A stretch of DNA of 64,000 bases from NCBI RefSeq assembly GCF_014695975.1, contig NZ_JACJPI010000042.1, positions 186,001-250,000 of the forward strand, written 5' to 3'. Origin of the DNA: Leptolyngbya sp. FACHB-321. Its GTDB lineage: Bacteria; Cyanobacteriota; Cyanobacteriia; Leptolyngbyales; Leptolyngbyaceae. The translations under genes were made by a program, and so were the position numbers. This document shows positions 34,814 through 46,300 of the stretch, piece after piece (within the stretch, counting starts at the first letter, position 1; the number at the start of each line of letters is the position of its first letter). The notes beneath the pieces are model-generated. The model was not told where the DNA came from, ran no database searches, and saw only the letters and a program-made list of their open reading frames with translations.

Positions 34814-36127
34814 TTACGGCTCTGGGCTAGGGTTACCGCGTACACGTAAGCGAACTGATTCGCCATGAGAGTGTAGACCTTCTGCTATTGTCAGCGCATC
34901 GATCGCGCCCGCTACTTTTTGCAGCGCTGTCTGGGAGTACTGCACCAAGCTGGAGTGCTTTAAGAAGGTCTCCACACTGAGCGCCGAGGCATAGCGAGCA
35001 GAGCCAGACGTGGGCAAGGTATGGTTTGGACCAGCTAAATAATCGCCCACCGCTTCTGGCGTAGAGCAGCCAAGGAAAATTGCTCCAGCGTGGCGAATCT
35101 TGTCCAGTAAACCCCAGGGATCAGCAATTTCGAGTTCTAAATGTTCAGGAGCAAATTCGTTCGATAAGTCAGCCGCATCGTCCAATGACTCGACGACTAC
35201 GACCAAGCCATAGTGCGCGATCGCTTTCTCCGTCAGCAAACGACGGGGGTGATCCATCAACTGTCGTGCTACTTCGTCTACTACCTTGCGTGCTAACACA
35301 GAGTCATCAGTCAGCAAAATTGCGGCTGCCATCTGATCGTGCTCTGCTTGCGCCAGCATATCCGCAGCAACGTGGACGGGATTCGCTACTTTATCCGCAA
35401 TGATCAGCACTTCTGATGGACCTGCTAGCGAATCAATACCCACCGTGCCATAAACCAGTTTCTTTGCCAGCGTGACATAGATGTTGCCGGGTCCAGTAAT
35501 CACATCAACTTTAGGGATCGTTTCGGTGCCATAGGCAAGCGCTGCGATCGCCTGTGCCCCACCCACTCGATAAATCTCTTCAACCCCTGCTTCTTGAGCT
35601 GCTACTAGCACGGCTGGATGGATCGTTTTCCCCGCACCTGGAGGCGTCACCATGACAATACGGGGCACATTCGCGACTTTAGCAGGCACAGCATTCATTA
35701 GCACCGTGCTGGGATACGACGCTTGTCCACCAGGAACGTATAGCCCTGCACGATCAACTGGCGTGTAGCGTTTACCCAGCACAACCTCATCTTCAGCAAA
35801 CTGCACCCAGCTTTTTGGCACGCGCTGACGATGAAAGGCTTCAATTTGCCGACAGGCAAGGCGAATCGCATTCAGCAGTTCCTTCGATACTTGTTGGTAT
35901 GCAGCATCCAGTTCAGAACCGCTCACGCGCAACTCTTCCGGCTTAAGGGTAAGCCGATCAAATTCGGTGGTGTAGTGCAGGACGGCTCGGTCTCCCTGAC
36001 GCTTTACAGCCTGAAGCACTTCCCGTACCGTTGCTTCTTTATGGACAACCTGCTCATCGTGAGTACGATCGCAGATCCGTCGCAATTCAGTTCGCGCATC
36101 AGCCCGCTGAGTAATAATTCGCAGCAT
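34814..36127 (-). CDS. hisD: Histidinol dehydrogenase
   Basis: HisD performs the last two steps of histidine synthesis (histidinol to histidine, NAD-dependent, zinc enzyme). The 437-residue protein from ATG at 36127 has the family blocks DRAGLYVPGG, PAKVANVPRIVMVTPP, VDVITGPGNIYV, SLAGPSEVLIIAD, EHDQ and GPNHTLPTSGSARY. A longer frame to 36202 would add 25 residues without support. hisA is also in the window (55.7 kb) but unlinked, as is usual in cyanobacteria. Confidence 0.96.
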   Translation of the reverse strand: MLRIITQRADARTELRRICDRTHDEQVVHKEATVREVLQAVKRQGDRAVLHYTTEFDRLTLKPEELRVSGSELDAAYQQVSKELLNAIRLACRQIEAFHRQRVPKSWVQFAEDEVVLGKRYTPVDRAGLYVPGGQASYPSTVLMNAVPAKVANVPRIVMVTPPGAGKTIHPAVLVAAQEAGVEEIYRVGGAQAIAALAYGTETIPKVDVITGPGNIYVTLAKKLVYGTVGIDSLAGPSEVLIIADKVANPVHVAADMLAQAEHDQMAAAILLTDDSVLARKVVDEVARQLMDHPRRLLTEKAIAHYGLVVVVESLDDAADLSNEFAPEHLELEIADPWGLLDKIRHAGAIFLGCSTPEAVGDYLAGPNHTLPTSGSARYASALSVETFLKHSSLVQYSQTALQKVAGAIDALTIAEGLHSHGESVRLRVRGNPSPEP

Positions 36128-36347
36128 GGAGTAGGAATGCCAAGTCTTAGGAGTTGTCCCAGTGAAAACAGAGTCGCGGTGCCTCCTGGAAACCCTGAGC
36201 ACCAGAGATATCTGTAATCGCTACTCTAGCTTAACCTGGATTTTTTGGGGATCACGTTATCATTGGAAGGAGATGCTATAGTTATTTACCTGACGTATAG
36301 CGCGTCTGCTCAAATAATGTTCAATAGAAAGGTCTCCGGGATTTACT

Positions 36348-36650
36348 GTGGCTAATATTAAGTCTGCTATTAAGCGCGTTGATATCGCCGAACGCAATCG
36401 TCTACGCAACAAGAGCTATAAGTCCGCTGTAAAGACGTTAACAAAGAAATACCTTGCAGCAGTAAGTAGTTATGCGGCAAGCCCAAGTCCTGAGTTGGAG
36501 CAAGCTGTTAAGCTGACCCAGGCTGCTGCATATAGCAAAATTGATAAAGCCGTTAAGCGAGGCGCTTTGCACCCTAATACAGGTGCGCGGAAAAAGTCCC
36601 TAATTGCTCGTACGTTGAAAAAGCATGAAGCACCTAGATCAGCTTCCTGA
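36348..36650 (+). CDS. rpsT: Ribosomal protein S20
   Basis: The 100-residue protein starts [20 protein letters not shown] after a GTG initiator and ends with the family's [18 protein letters not shown]-like block (here [20 protein letters not shown]). It binds 16S rRNA in the small subunit. The next gene, tatD, follows after 80 bases, and then rpoB: the order rpsT-tatD-rpoB-rpoC1-rpoC2 is a conserved cyanobacterial arrangement to my knowledge. Confidence 0.97.
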   Translation: MANIKSAIKRVDIAERNRLRNKSYKSAVKTLTKKYLAAVSSYAASPSPELEQAVKLTQAAAYSKIDKAVKRGALHPNTGARKKSLIARTLKKHEAPRSAS

Positions 36651-36730
36651 AGACTAAGTTTAGTGCCATCCTACGGTTGCAGACTCAAGACTGCTCATCT
36701 TCTGACCGTTAGCCCTTAATCTTTGTTTTC

Positions 36731-37558
36731 ATGCAGTTGATTGATACTCATGTCCATATTAACTTTGATTCATTCCAGGCTGATCTGGACACAATCGCTG
36801 TAAGGTGGCGTGACTCTGGTATTACTCGTCTTGTTCACTCTTGTGTCTCTCCCGACGAGTTTCCAGTCATTAAATCTTTAGCGGATCGATTTCCAGAGCT
36901 TTTTTTTGCTGTGGGATTGCATCCTCTGGATGTTGAGACAAAGTGGACGGACACCTCTGCCAACGAGATTTTGACGCTAGCTCAGTCTGATACGCGAGTA
37001 GTGGCGATCGGTGAAACAGGCTTGGACTTTTTCAAGGCGAGCAATCGGGAGCAGCAGGAAGCAGCCTTTGAAGCGCAATTGCGAATTGCCCAGCAGCTTG
37101 ATCGTCCTGTGATTATTCATTGTCGTGAGGCTGCGGAGTCAATGGCAGCGATGCTCCGGACATTCTGGCAGCAACACGGTGCCGTTAAGGGGGTCATGCA
37201 CTGCTGGGGCGGCACTCCTGAGGAAACGCAGTGGTTTCTAGATCTAGGTTTATTTGTCAGTTTCAGTGGAACAGTGACGTTTCCTAAAGCAACGCAAATC
37301 CATGAGTCGGCTCAGATGGTTCCTAGCGATCGTCTGCTCATTGAAACGGATTGCCCCTTTCTGGCTCCAGTTCCAAAACGGGGTCAACGTAATGAGCCTG
37401 CCTATGTCCGGTTCGTGGCGGAACAGGTTGCCCGGTTACGGCAGATGCCTCTAAGCGATTTGGCGCTGCAAACAACTCAAAATGCTTGCCGATTGTTCAG
37501 CTTACCCATACCTGTTCCTTTGCTGCCTGCAACTGAATTGGATCTGTCTGCTGACTGA
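36731..37558 (+). CDS. tatD: TatD family metal-dependent hydrolase
   Basis: The 275-residue TIM-barrel amidohydrolase has the TatD metal motifs: DTHVHINFD (H7 and H9), ETGLDF near 97-102, IIHCREA near 134, MHCWGG and the final ETDCPFLAP. TatD proteins are 3'-5' DNA exonucleases or tRNA/D-aminoacyl hydrolases in different organisms; the exact activity here is unknown. It lies between rpsT and the rpo operon, which has its own promoter. Confidence 0.93.
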   Translation: MQLIDTHVHINFDSFQADLDTIAVRWRDSGITRLVHSCVSPDEFPVIKSLADRFPELFFAVGLHPLDVETKWTDTSANEILTLAQSDTRVVAIGETGLDFFKASNREQQEAAFEAQLRIAQQLDRPVIIHCREAAESMAAMLRTFWQQHGAVKGVMHCWGGTPEETQWFLDLGLFVSFSGTVTFPKATQIHESAQMVPSDRLLIETDCPFLAPVPKRGQRNEPAYVRFVAEQVARLRQMPLSDLALQTTQNACRLFSLPIPVPLLPATELDLSAD

Positions 37559-37863
37559 TGATGGGAACTGCTACCAGCACTGTTGACTGAGCCGCCGATT
37601 TTTGGTATTGGTTAATCCGCCAAATTAGCATTTCTACGTCATAATGAATGGAAGTATGGATATTCAGTTACTCAACGCCACGATCGATTACAGGGTGGCT
37701 GCTGCCTTTGTGCTTCAGGCACCTAATAGGACATAAAGACGCTTTCTCTCCTATTTTCATAGAGAGATGTGATGAAGCAGTACACGCTCTGAACCTGACA
37801 TTAATGCCTTGGAGATAGCCCTGAACTGTCAAACGTCTACTTAAACTGAATCATTTGTTTCTT

Positions 37864-37890
37864 GGGTTCTCGCTAGAACCCAGGCTTTTT
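37864..37890 (+). terminator. Terminator ahead of the rpoB promoter
   Basis: GGGTTCT (37864-37870) pairs with AGAACCC (37875-37881) over a four-base loop and is followed by AGGCTTTTTG. It ends the rpsT-tatD transcript just four bases before the -35 box of the rpoB promoter. Confidence 0.75.
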
Positions 37891-37893
37891 GTA

Positions 37894-37922
37894 TTGACAT
37901 TTTCGCACAGACCACATAAAAT
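37894..37922 (+). promoter_or_regulatory. Consensus-like promoter of rpoB
   Basis: TTGACA at 37894-37899 and TAAAAT at 37917-37922 are separated by exactly 17 bases; a perfect -35 and a five-of-six -10 for the principal sigma factor. The predicted start site (about 37929) is some 33 bases before the rpoB ATG. Confidence 0.82.
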
Positions 37923-37961
37923 CTGGGACTCGCGCTGGGCGTGACCCCTTCGAGGAGACGC

Positions 37962-40900
37962 ATGACTGAGCAGACATATACCCCACCCGCCTTTACACTA
38001 CCGGATCTAGTTGAGATTCAGCGGGCTAGCTTTCGCTGGTTTCTCGAAGAAGGGCTAATTGAAGAGCTGGATAGCTTTTCCCCCATTACTGACTATACGG
38101 GAAAGCTAGAGCTACACTTCTTGGGCAAAGATTACAAGCTCAAGCGACCAAAGTACGATGTAGACGAAGCTAAGCGGCGGGACAGTACCTATGCGGTGCA
38201 GATGTATGTACCCACTCGCTTGATCAATAAAGAAACGGGCGAAATCAAAGAGCAAGAAGTTTTTATCGGCGATTTGCCGCTGATGACCGATCGCGGCACG
38301 TTCATCATTAACGGAGCCGAGCGCGTGATCGTTAATCAGATCGTACGTAGCCCTGGTGTCTACTACAAATCCGAAACTGATAAAAACGGTCGCCGCACCT
38401 ACAATGCTAGCTTGATCCCCAACCGGGGCGCGTGGCTCAAGTTTGAAACTGATAAGAATGATTTGGTTTGGGTGCGGATTGACAAGACTCGCAAACTCTC
38501 GGCGCAGGTCTTGCTAAAAGCGCTGGGCTTAAGTGATGGCGAAATTTTTGATGCGCTACGCCACCCTGAGTACTTTCAGAAGACGATCGAAAAAGAAGGG
38601 CAATTCGGCGAAGAAGAAGCGCTGATGGAGTTGTATCGCAAGCTGCGTCCAGGTGAGCCACCAACCGTTTCTGGTGGTCAACAGTTGCTCGATTCTCGCT
38701 TCTTTGATCCCAAGCGCTATGACTTAGGCAAAGTTGGTCGCTACAAGCTAAACAAGAAGCTGCGGCTAAACGTGCCTGAGCCAACCCGCGTGTTGACAGC
38801 GCAGGATATTCTGGCTGCGATCGACTATCTGATCAACCTAGAATTCGACATTGGTAGCATTGATGATATTGACCATCTTGGCAATCGTCGCGTGCGATCA
38901 GTCGGTGAACTGCTTCAAAACCAGGTGCGTGTTGGACTCAACCGTTTGGAACGCATCATTCGAGAGCGCATGACTGTTTCGGATGCCGAATCTCTTACGC
39001 CAGCGTCTCTGGTTAATCCCAAGCCTCTGGTTGCTGCAATCAAAGAGTTCTTCGGGTCCTCTCAGCTCTCTCAGTTTATGGACCAAACGAATCCTCTGGC
39101 AGAGCTAACCCACAAGCGCCGTCTCAGTGCGTTAGGACCAGGTGGTCTCACTCGGGAACGGGCTGGCTTTGCGGTGCGGGATATTCACCCCTCTCACTAC
39201 GGTCGTATCTGCCCCATTGAAACGCCTGAAGGTCCGAATGCAGGATTGATTGGCTCTTTGGCAACCCATGCGCGGGTTAATGCTTACGGTTTTATTGAAA
39301 CGCCCTTCTACCCTGTAGAAGCAGGACGAGTCATTAAAGAACGTCCTCCTGTCTATATGACAGCAGATGAAGAAGACGATCTACGGGTCGCGGCAGGTGA
39401 TGTCACGATGGATGAAGCTGGAAACATCCTGGGTGAAACGGTGCCAGTGCGTTATCGGCAAGAGTTTACGACTACGACACGGGACGAGGTGGACTATGTA
39501 GCGGTTTCACCTGTGCAGATTATTTCTGTAGCAACATCGCTAATTCCCTTCCTGGAACATGACGATGCGAACCGAGCGTTGATGGGATCAAACATGCAAC
39601 GTCAAGCAGTGCCGTTACTGCGCCCAGAACGTCCGTTGGTCGGTACTGGTCTGGAAGCGCAGGCAGCGCGTGACTCTGGGATGGTTATCGTGAGCCGTAC
39701 GGACGGGGAGGTGACCTATGTCTCTGCCGATCGCTTACGGGTAACCAGTTCTGATGGAAGTGAAATTGAGTACCAACTGCAAAAGTACCAGCGTTCTAAC
39801 CAGGACACCTGTTTAAATCAGCGTCCGATTGTCTTCGTTGGTGACAAAGTAGTTACAGGTCAAGTGCTGGCTGATGGCTCTGCAACTGAAAAAGGTGAAC
39901 TGGCGCTTGGGCAGAACATCCTGGTCGCTTATATGCCCTGGGAAGGCTACAACTACGAGGATGCCATCCTCATTTGCGAACGTCTTGTTTCTAATGACAC
40001 CTATACCTCTATCCACATTGAGAAATTTGAGATTGAGGCGCGGCAGACCAAACTTGGACCAGAAGAAATCACTCGCGAAATTCCTAACGTGGGTGAAGAT
40101 TCTCTACGTCAGCTCGATGAGACGGGTATTATCCGTATTGGTGCTTGGGTAGAAGCTGGCGACATTTTAGTTGGTAAAGTAACCCCCAAAGGTGAGTCAG
40201 ACCAACCGCCTGAAGAAAAGCTGCTGCGTGCCATCTTTGGTGAAAAAGCGAGAGATGTACGTGACAACTCTTTGCGTGTGCCAAACGGTGAGAAAGGTCG
40301 GGTTGTTGACGTGCGCGTCTTTACTCGGGAGCAAGGAGACGAACTGCCGCCCGGAGCCAATATGGTCGTACGGGTCTATGTCGCCCAAAAGCGGAAGATT
40401 CAAGTCGGCGACAAGATGGCGGGTCGTCATGGCAATAAAGGCATTATTTCCCGCATTCTGCCGGTGGAAGATATGCCTTATTTGCCCGATGGTACACCGG
40501 TAGATATTGTGCTTAACCCTCTAGGTGTGCCTTCTCGGATGAACGTGGGGCAGGTTTACGAGTGCTTGTTGGGCTGGGCTGGTGAAAACCTGGATGTCCG
40601 GTTCAAAGTAGTACCCTTTGACGAAATGCACGGTGAAGAAAAGTCCCGTGAGACGGTTCACGGTAAGCTGACTGAGGCAAGTGAAATTCTGGCAAAGGAC
40701 TGGTTGTTTGATCCTGAAAATGCTGGCAAAACGCAAGTGTTTGATGGACGGACAGGTGAGGCGTTTGATCGCCCCATCACCGTTGGCAAGGCATATATGC
40801 TGAAGCTGGTTCACCTGGTGGACGACAAAATCCATGCTCGTTCAACAGGTCCTTACTCGCTTGTTACCCAGCAACCTCTGGGCGGTAAAGCGCAGCAAGG

Positions 40901-41261
40901 TGGACAGCGGTTTGGTGAAATGGAAGTTTGGGCACTGGAAGCGTTTGGTGCTGCCTACACCTTGCAAGAGCTGCTCACTGTCAAATCAGATGATATGCAG
41001 GGCCGGAACGAAGCGCTAAACGCGATCGTGAAGGGCAAGGCAATTCCCCGACCTGGCACGCCTGAATCGTTTAAGGTGCTGATGCGTGAGCTGCAATCGC
41101 TCTGCCTTGATGTAGCGGTGCATAAGCTAGATACCCGAGAAGATGGCACTAGCCGCGACAGTGAAGTTGACCTTATGGCGGATGTTAGCAGCCGCCGCGC
41201 ACCCTCCCGACCAACCTACGAATCTATTTCAAGAGATGAGATAGACGAGAGTGACGAATAG
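37962..41261 (+). CDS. rpoB: RNA polymerase beta subunit
   Basis: The 1099-residue beta subunit has the usual cyanobacterial length. The rifampicin-region block ([20 protein letters not shown], about 368-387, then [17 protein letters not shown]) and the catalytic [15 protein letters not shown] block near 817-831 are intact. The ATG at 37962 has GAGGAG six bases upstream; an in-frame GTG 21 bases earlier overlaps the ribosome site and is unlikely. First gene of the rpoB-rpoC1-rpoC2 operon. Confidence 0.98.
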   Translation: MTEQTYTPPAFTLPDLVEIQRASFRWFLEEGLIEELDSFSPITDYTGKLELHFLGKDYKLKRPKYDVDEAKRRDSTYAVQMYVPTRLINKETGEIKEQEVFIGDLPLMTDRGTFIINGAERVIVNQIVRSPGVYYKSETDKNGRRTYNASLIPNRGAWLKFETDKNDLVWVRIDKTRKLSAQVLLKALGLSDGEIFDALRHPEYFQKTIEKEGQFGEEEALMELYRKLRPGEPPTVSGGQQLLDSRFFDPKRYDLGKVGRYKLNKKLRLNVPEPTRVLTAQDILAAIDYLINLEFDIGSIDDIDHLGNRRVRSVGELLQNQVRVGLNRLERIIRERMTVSDAESLTPASLVNPKPLVAAIKEFFGSSQLSQFMDQTNPLAELTHKRRLSALGPGGLTRERAGFAVRDIHPSHYGRICPIETPEGPNAGLIGSLATHARVNAYGFIETPFYPVEAGRVIKERPPVYMTADEEDDLRVAAGDVTMDEAGNILGETVPVRYRQEFTTTTRDEVDYVAVSPVQIISVATSLIPFLEHDDANRALMGSNMQRQAVPLLRPERPLVGTGLEAQAARDSGMVIVSRTDGEVTYVSADRLRVTSSDGSEIEYQLQKYQRSNQDTCLNQRPIVFVGDKVVTGQVLADGSATEKGELALGQNILVAYMPWEGYNYEDAILICERLVSNDTYTSIHIEKFEIEARQTKLGPEEITREIPNVGEDSLRQLDETGIIRIGAWVEAGDILVGKVTPKGESDQPPEEKLLRAIFGEKARDVRDNSLRVPNGEKGRVVDVRVFTREQGDELPPGANMVVRVYVAQKRKIQVGDKMAGRHGNKGIISRILPVEDMPYLPDGTPVDIVLNPLGVPSRMNVGQVYECLLGWAGENLDVRFKVVPFDEMHGEEKSRETVHGKLTEASEILAKDWLFDPENAGKTQVFDGRTGEAFDRPITVGKAYMLKLVHLVDDKIHARSTGPYSLVTQQPLGGKAQQGGQRFGEMEVWALEAFGAAYTLQELLTVKSDDMQGRNEALNAIVKGKAIPRPGTPESFKVLMRELQSLCLDVAVHKLDTREDGTSRDSEVDLMADVSSRRAPSRPTYESISRDEIDESDE

Positions 41262-41273
41262 CTAGGGAAAGAA

Positions 41274-41329
41274 GCTGAGGGAGAAGGGTTCAAAAAAGCT
41301 ATTTAGTTTTCTGTGCCCTTCCCCTTAGC
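41274..41329 (+). other. Long hairpin between rpoB and rpoC1
   Basis: GCTGAGGGAGAAGGG (41274-41288) pairs with CCCTTCCCCTTAGC (41316-41329): 14 pairs (one G-U) with a single bulged A. It lies 13 bases after the rpoB stop and 55 before rpoC1. The arms use the same words as the dispersed low-complexity repeats. No T-tract follows, so it should not stop transcription; RNA processing or partial attenuation is possible. Confidence 0.6.
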
Positions 41330-41384
41330 CACTTGGTCCTACCGTATAAGATTTTTGTCGCCACAGTAAAGAAGGAAAGACACG

Positions 41385-43259
41385 ATGCCAAAGCTAGAGC
41401 AGCGGTTTGACTATGTGAAGATTGGTCTGGCGTCGCCAGAGCGGATTCGCCAGTGGGGAGAGCGCACCTTACCAAATGGGCAGGTTGTAGGCGAAGTCAC
41501 AAAACCAGAAACAATTAACTATCGGACGCTCAAGCCCGAAATGGACGGGCTGTTCTGTGAGCGCATCTTTGGTCCCGCGAAGGATTGGGAGTGTCACTGC
41601 GGCAAGTACAAGCGCGTGCGCCATCGGGGTATTGTGTGCGAACGCTGTGGCGTAGAAGTGACCGAATCGCGTGTCCGTCGTCACCGCATGGGTTATATCA
41701 AGCTGGCAGCTCCGGTTGCTCATGTTTGGTATCTCAAGGGCATCCCCAGCTACATGGCAATCTTGTTAGATATGCCCCTACGGGATGTCGAGCAAATTGT
41801 TTACTTTAACGCGTATGTAGTGCTGTCTCCTGGTAATGCAGAGAACCTTACTTACAAGCAACTGCTGACGGAAGATCAGTGGATTGAGATTGAAGATGAA
41901 CTCTACAGTGAAGATTCTAAACTGTCGGGCATTGAGGTTGGTATTGGTGCGGAAGCACTGCAACGTCTACTGCAAGACATTGAGTTAGAAAAAGAAGCTG
42001 AGCAACTCCGCGAAGAGATTGCTACGTCTAAAGGGCAGAAACGAGCAAAGCTAATCAAGCGCCTGCGGGTCATTGATAACTTTATTGCAACTGGTTCACA
42101 GCCTGACTGGATGGTTCTATCAGTCATTCCTGTGATCCCGCCTGACTTGCGCCCTATGGTGCAGCTAGACGGTGGACGTTTTGCAACCTCTGACTTGAAT
42201 GACCTCTATCGCCGGGTTATCAACCGGAATAATCGTCTGGCGCGCTTGCAGGAAATTCTAGCGCCTGAAATCATTGTCCGTAATGAAAAACGGATGCTGC
42301 AAGAAGCCGTTGATGCCCTGATTGATAATGGTCGTCGTGGGCGTACGGTGGTTGGTGCCAATAACCGTCCACTCAAATCTCTATCCGACATTATTGAAGG
42401 GAAGCAAGGACGTTTCCGTCAAAACTTACTAGGTAAGCGAGTTGACTACTCTGGACGATCGGTCATTGTGGTCGGTCCCAAGCTGAAAATTCATCAGTGT
42501 GGGCTGCCAAGGGAAATGGCGATCGAGCTATTCCAACCGTTTGTGATTCATCGGTTGATTCGGCAAGGCTTGGTCAACAACATCAAAGCTGCGAAGAAGC
42601 TCATTCAGCGCAACGATCCAACAGTATGGGATGTTCTGGAAGAGGTGATTGACGGACATCCTGTGATGCTCAACCGGGCACCCACGCTGCACCGTTTAGG
42701 TATTCAGGCGTTTGAGCCGATTTTGGTAGACGGACGGGCGATTCAGCTTCATCCATTGGTTTGTCCAGCCTTTAACGCTGACTTTGATGGTGACCAAATG
42801 GCGGTACACGTACCGCTGTCGATCGAATCTCAGGCAGAAGCACGGCTATTAATGTTGGCATCCAACAATATCCTGTCGCCTGCTACGGGTCGCCCGATTA
42901 TCACTCCTAGCCAGGATATGGTGCTTGGTTGCTATTACTTGACAGCAGAGAACCCGGATGCTGATAGCAGTCGTGAGCGCTATTTCTCTAGCCTGGAGGA
43001 TGCCATCACGGCTTACGAGCAGCAGCAAGTAGACCTCCATGCTCATGTGTGGGTACGTTTTGACGGCGAAGTTGAGACGGATGAGCCAGACCATGACGTA
43101 GTAGAAGAGCTAACGTCGAGCGACGGAGTGGTTACCCGCATCTACAAGTTTCGGCGATCGCGGCATGATGCTGACGGCAAGCTGATTTCGCAATATATCC
43201 AGACGACTCCAGGACGGATTATCTACAACAAAGCCATCCAAGATGCGTTGGCGGTCTAG
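41385..43259 (+). CDS. rpoC1: RNA polymerase gamma subunit (N-terminal half of beta-prime)
   Basis: In cyanobacteria and plastids beta-prime is split in two. This 624-residue part holds the zinc ribbon ([20 protein letters not shown], about 67-86) and the absolutely conserved catalytic NADFDGDQ at 464-471, whose three aspartates bind the active-site magnesium. A ribosome site GAAGGAAAG precedes the ATG. Its partner rpoC2 follows after a 79-base gap containing a long hairpin. Confidence 0.98.
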   Translation: MPKLEQRFDYVKIGLASPERIRQWGERTLPNGQVVGEVTKPETINYRTLKPEMDGLFCERIFGPAKDWECHCGKYKRVRHRGIVCERCGVEVTESRVRRHRMGYIKLAAPVAHVWYLKGIPSYMAILLDMPLRDVEQIVYFNAYVVLSPGNAENLTYKQLLTEDQWIEIEDELYSEDSKLSGIEVGIGAEALQRLLQDIELEKEAEQLREEIATSKGQKRAKLIKRLRVIDNFIATGSQPDWMVLSVIPVIPPDLRPMVQLDGGRFATSDLNDLYRRVINRNNRLARLQEILAPEIIVRNEKRMLQEAVDALIDNGRRGRTVVGANNRPLKSLSDIIEGKQGRFRQNLLGKRVDYSGRSVIVVGPKLKIHQCGLPREMAIELFQPFVIHRLIRQGLVNNIKAAKKLIQRNDPTVWDVLEEVIDGHPVMLNRAPTLHRLGIQAFEPILVDGRAIQLHPLVCPAFNADFDGDQMAVHVPLSIESQAEARLLMLASNNILSPATGRPIITPSQDMVLGCYYLTAENPDADSSRERYFSSLEDAITAYEQQQVDLHAHVWVRFDGEVETDEPDHDVVEELTSSDGVVTRIYKFRRSRHDADGKLISQYIQTTPGRIIYNKAIQDALAV

Positions 43260-43274
43260 GCAATCTTAGCTTCA

Positions 43275-43321
43275 GGCTTTTAGCGTTTTGTCTTTGAGAG
43301 TAAGACCAAACGTTAAAAGCC
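43275..43321 (+). other. Long hairpin between rpoC1 and rpoC2
   Basis: GGCTTTTAGCGTTT (43275-43288) pairs with AAACGTTAAAAGCC (43308-43321), one G-U, and after a single T-C mismatch GTCTT (43290-43294) pairs with AAGAC (43302-43306) around a seven-base loop: 19 of 20 positions paired. The next bases are AAAATTGAC, so there is no terminator tail. Confidence 0.75.
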
Positions 43322-43338
43322 AAAATTGACATTCATTC

Positions 43339-46300
43339 ATGGGACAAGCGGGACAACTCATGGTAGAGCAGCAACAGAACCAACCAGTTTTTCGTAACCG
43401 CGTGGTAGACAAAGGGCAGCTTCGGAAGTTGATCTCTTGGGCTTTTACTACCCACGGTTCAGCTCGCACAGCCCAGATGGCAGATCAGCTTAAAGAGCTG
43501 GGCTTCCGCTACGCGACTCGAGCAGGTGTTTCAATTAGTGTGGACGATCTGCAAATCCCCCCGACTAAGCGAAAATTGCTGGATGCCGCTGAAGAAACAA
43601 TCCGGGTGACGGAAGAACGTTATACGCGGGGCGAGATCACTGAAGTAGAGCGCTTCCAAAAAGTAATTGATACCTGGAACGGTGCAAGTGAAGAGTTAAA
43701 AGATGAGGTGGTACGCCACTTTAGAGCGAATAACCCCCTTAACTCGGTTTATATGATGGCCTTTTCTGGCGCACGGGGAAACATCTCGCAGGTGCGGCAG
43801 TTGGTTGGTATGCGAGGTTTGATGGCAGATCCGCAGGGCGAAATTATTGACTTGCCGATTAAGACTAACTTTCGTGAAGGGCTGACCGTTACTGAGTACA
43901 TCATCTCATCCTATGGTGCGCGCAAAGGGTTGGTAGATACGGCACTTCGTACTGCCGACTCTGGCTACCTCACCCGCCGTCTGGTCGATGTCTCTCAAGA
44001 TGTGATCATTCGGGAACTAGACTGCGGCACCCAACGCGGCATTCCGGTTCAAAGCATGATGGATGGCGATCGCGTCCTCATTCCGCTGAAAAATCGCTTG
44101 CTGGGTCGTGTTGCGGCTGAGCCAATGGTTGATCCCGAAACAGGTGAAGTCATTGTGGCTCGCAATCAGTCCATTACGGACGAAATGGCAGATCACATCG
44201 GCAGAGCAAAGCTACAAGAAGTAATTGTGCGATCGCCCCTTACCTGCGAAGCCACTCGATCTGTCTGTCAGCATTGCTATGGCTGGAGTCTGGCACACGC
44301 TCACATGGTTGATATTGGTGAAGCAGTAGGGATCATTGCTGCCCAATCCATTGGTGAACCTGGTACACAGCTCACGATGCGAACCTTTCACACAGGTGGT
44401 GTGTTCACAGGTGAAATGGCGCGTCAAGAAAAGGCACAGTTCGATGGCACTCTGAAATTCCCCAAGAAACTGCGTACCCGCCCGTATCGCACCCGCCATG
44501 GTGAAGATGCCTACACGGTCGAATCGGTGGAAGCGAGTTCTAAGTTGACTCTGGAAAACAAGGACGGACGGCAGCAAACCTTCTCTGTTCTACAGGGTGC
44601 AACGCTGCTGGTTAAAGATGGTCAAAAGGTCAAAGAAGGTCAAATCTTAGCAGAAGTGCCTTTGACGGGGCGCGCACGCAAAACGACTGAAAAAGCGGCG
44701 AAAGACGTTGCCTCTGACATGGCAGGCGAAGTCCAATTCGCTGATCTTGTACCTGAAGAGAAAAAAGACCGTCAGGGCAATACAACCCGCATTGCACAGC
44801 GGGGTGGTCTGGTCTGGATTCGATCGGGTGAGGTGTATAACTTACCGCCAGGTGCCGAGCCGACCGTCAAGAACGGCGATCGTATTGATGTCGAAAGTGT
44901 CATTGCCGAAACCAAGCTGGTCACCGAGCATGGCGGGGTCGTTCGCTTGCCCCAAGAAACAGAGGGTAAAGGCGGACGAGAAGTGGAAATCATCACCGCT
45001 TCCGTCTTCTTAGATGAAGCGAAAGTACGAGCAGAGAGCTATCAAGGGCGCGATCATTATCTGGTTGAAACTAACTACAACCAGCTCTTCTCGCTTAAAG
45101 CGACTCCAGGGACTAAAGTCACCAATAATCAGGTTGTCGCTGAACTGATTGATGATCACTACCGGACGCAGACAGGCGGCATCATCAAGTACTCAGGCGT
45201 TGAAGTTGCCAAACGTGGCAAAGCAAAGCAAGGGTACGAAGTCGTTAAAGGCGGTACCTTGTTGTGGATTCCTGAAGAAGCACACGAAGTCAACAAAGAC
45301 ATTTCGCTTCTGCTGGTCGAAGATGGTCAGTATGTCGAAGCGGGAACCGAAGTGGTGAAAGACATCTTTTGCCAAAGTAATGGTGTCATCGAAGTCACGC
45401 AGAAAAATGACATTTTGCGCGAAATCGTGATTAAACCAGGCGATCTACACATGATTGATAGTTTGGACGACATCATCACCAAAGAAAGCGTGCTGGTGAA
45501 TCCTGGTCAAACGGTCATGCCAGGATTGGTCTCTGAAGAATTACGCTATGCCGAGTACGTTGAAACGCCTGAAGGTCCAGCCATGTTGCTGCGTCCTGTG
45601 ACGGAATTTGCTGTGCCTGATGAGCCTTCTGTACCCAGCCAAGAATCGACGAACGAGGAATCGGGACGCGCTATTCGTCTGCGGGCAGTGCAGCGTTTAC
45701 CGTACAAAGATGGTGAGCGTGTCAAATCGGTTGAAGGTCTGGAACTCCTGAAGATTCAGCTTGTGCTGGAAATCGGTCAGGATGCTCCCCAGCTTGCGGC
45801 TGACATTGAATTGGTGCCAGATGAAACCGATGCAGACACCATGCGCCTCCAACTCGTGATTCTAGAGTCGCTGGTGATCCGTCGCGATATTGCCGCTGAT
45901 CCAACCCAGGGTCCCACAAGAACACGTGTGCTAGTTAAAGATGGCGACCAAATTGCCCCTGGCGCTGTGGTTGCTCGCACTGAAATTCTGTGTAAAGAAG
46001 CAGGGGAAGTGCAAGGGATTCGCGAGGCGGCTGAAGCTATTCGCCGGATTCTGGTTGTACGTCCTGCCGATATGGTGACAGTGCCAACGAAAGGCAAGCC
46101 CCCGACCGTCAAAGTAGGTGATCTCCTAGTGGCAGGTTCTGACTTGGCTCCAGGTGTTCCTCTACAAGAGTCGGGGCAGGTCGTTAGCGTTGGGGAGGCT
46201 GAGGTAACGCTGAGGTATGCTCGCCCTTACCGCGTTTCGCCGGGAGCCGTTCTGCACATTGACGATGGTGATCTGGTGCAACGGGGTGACAACCTGGTGA

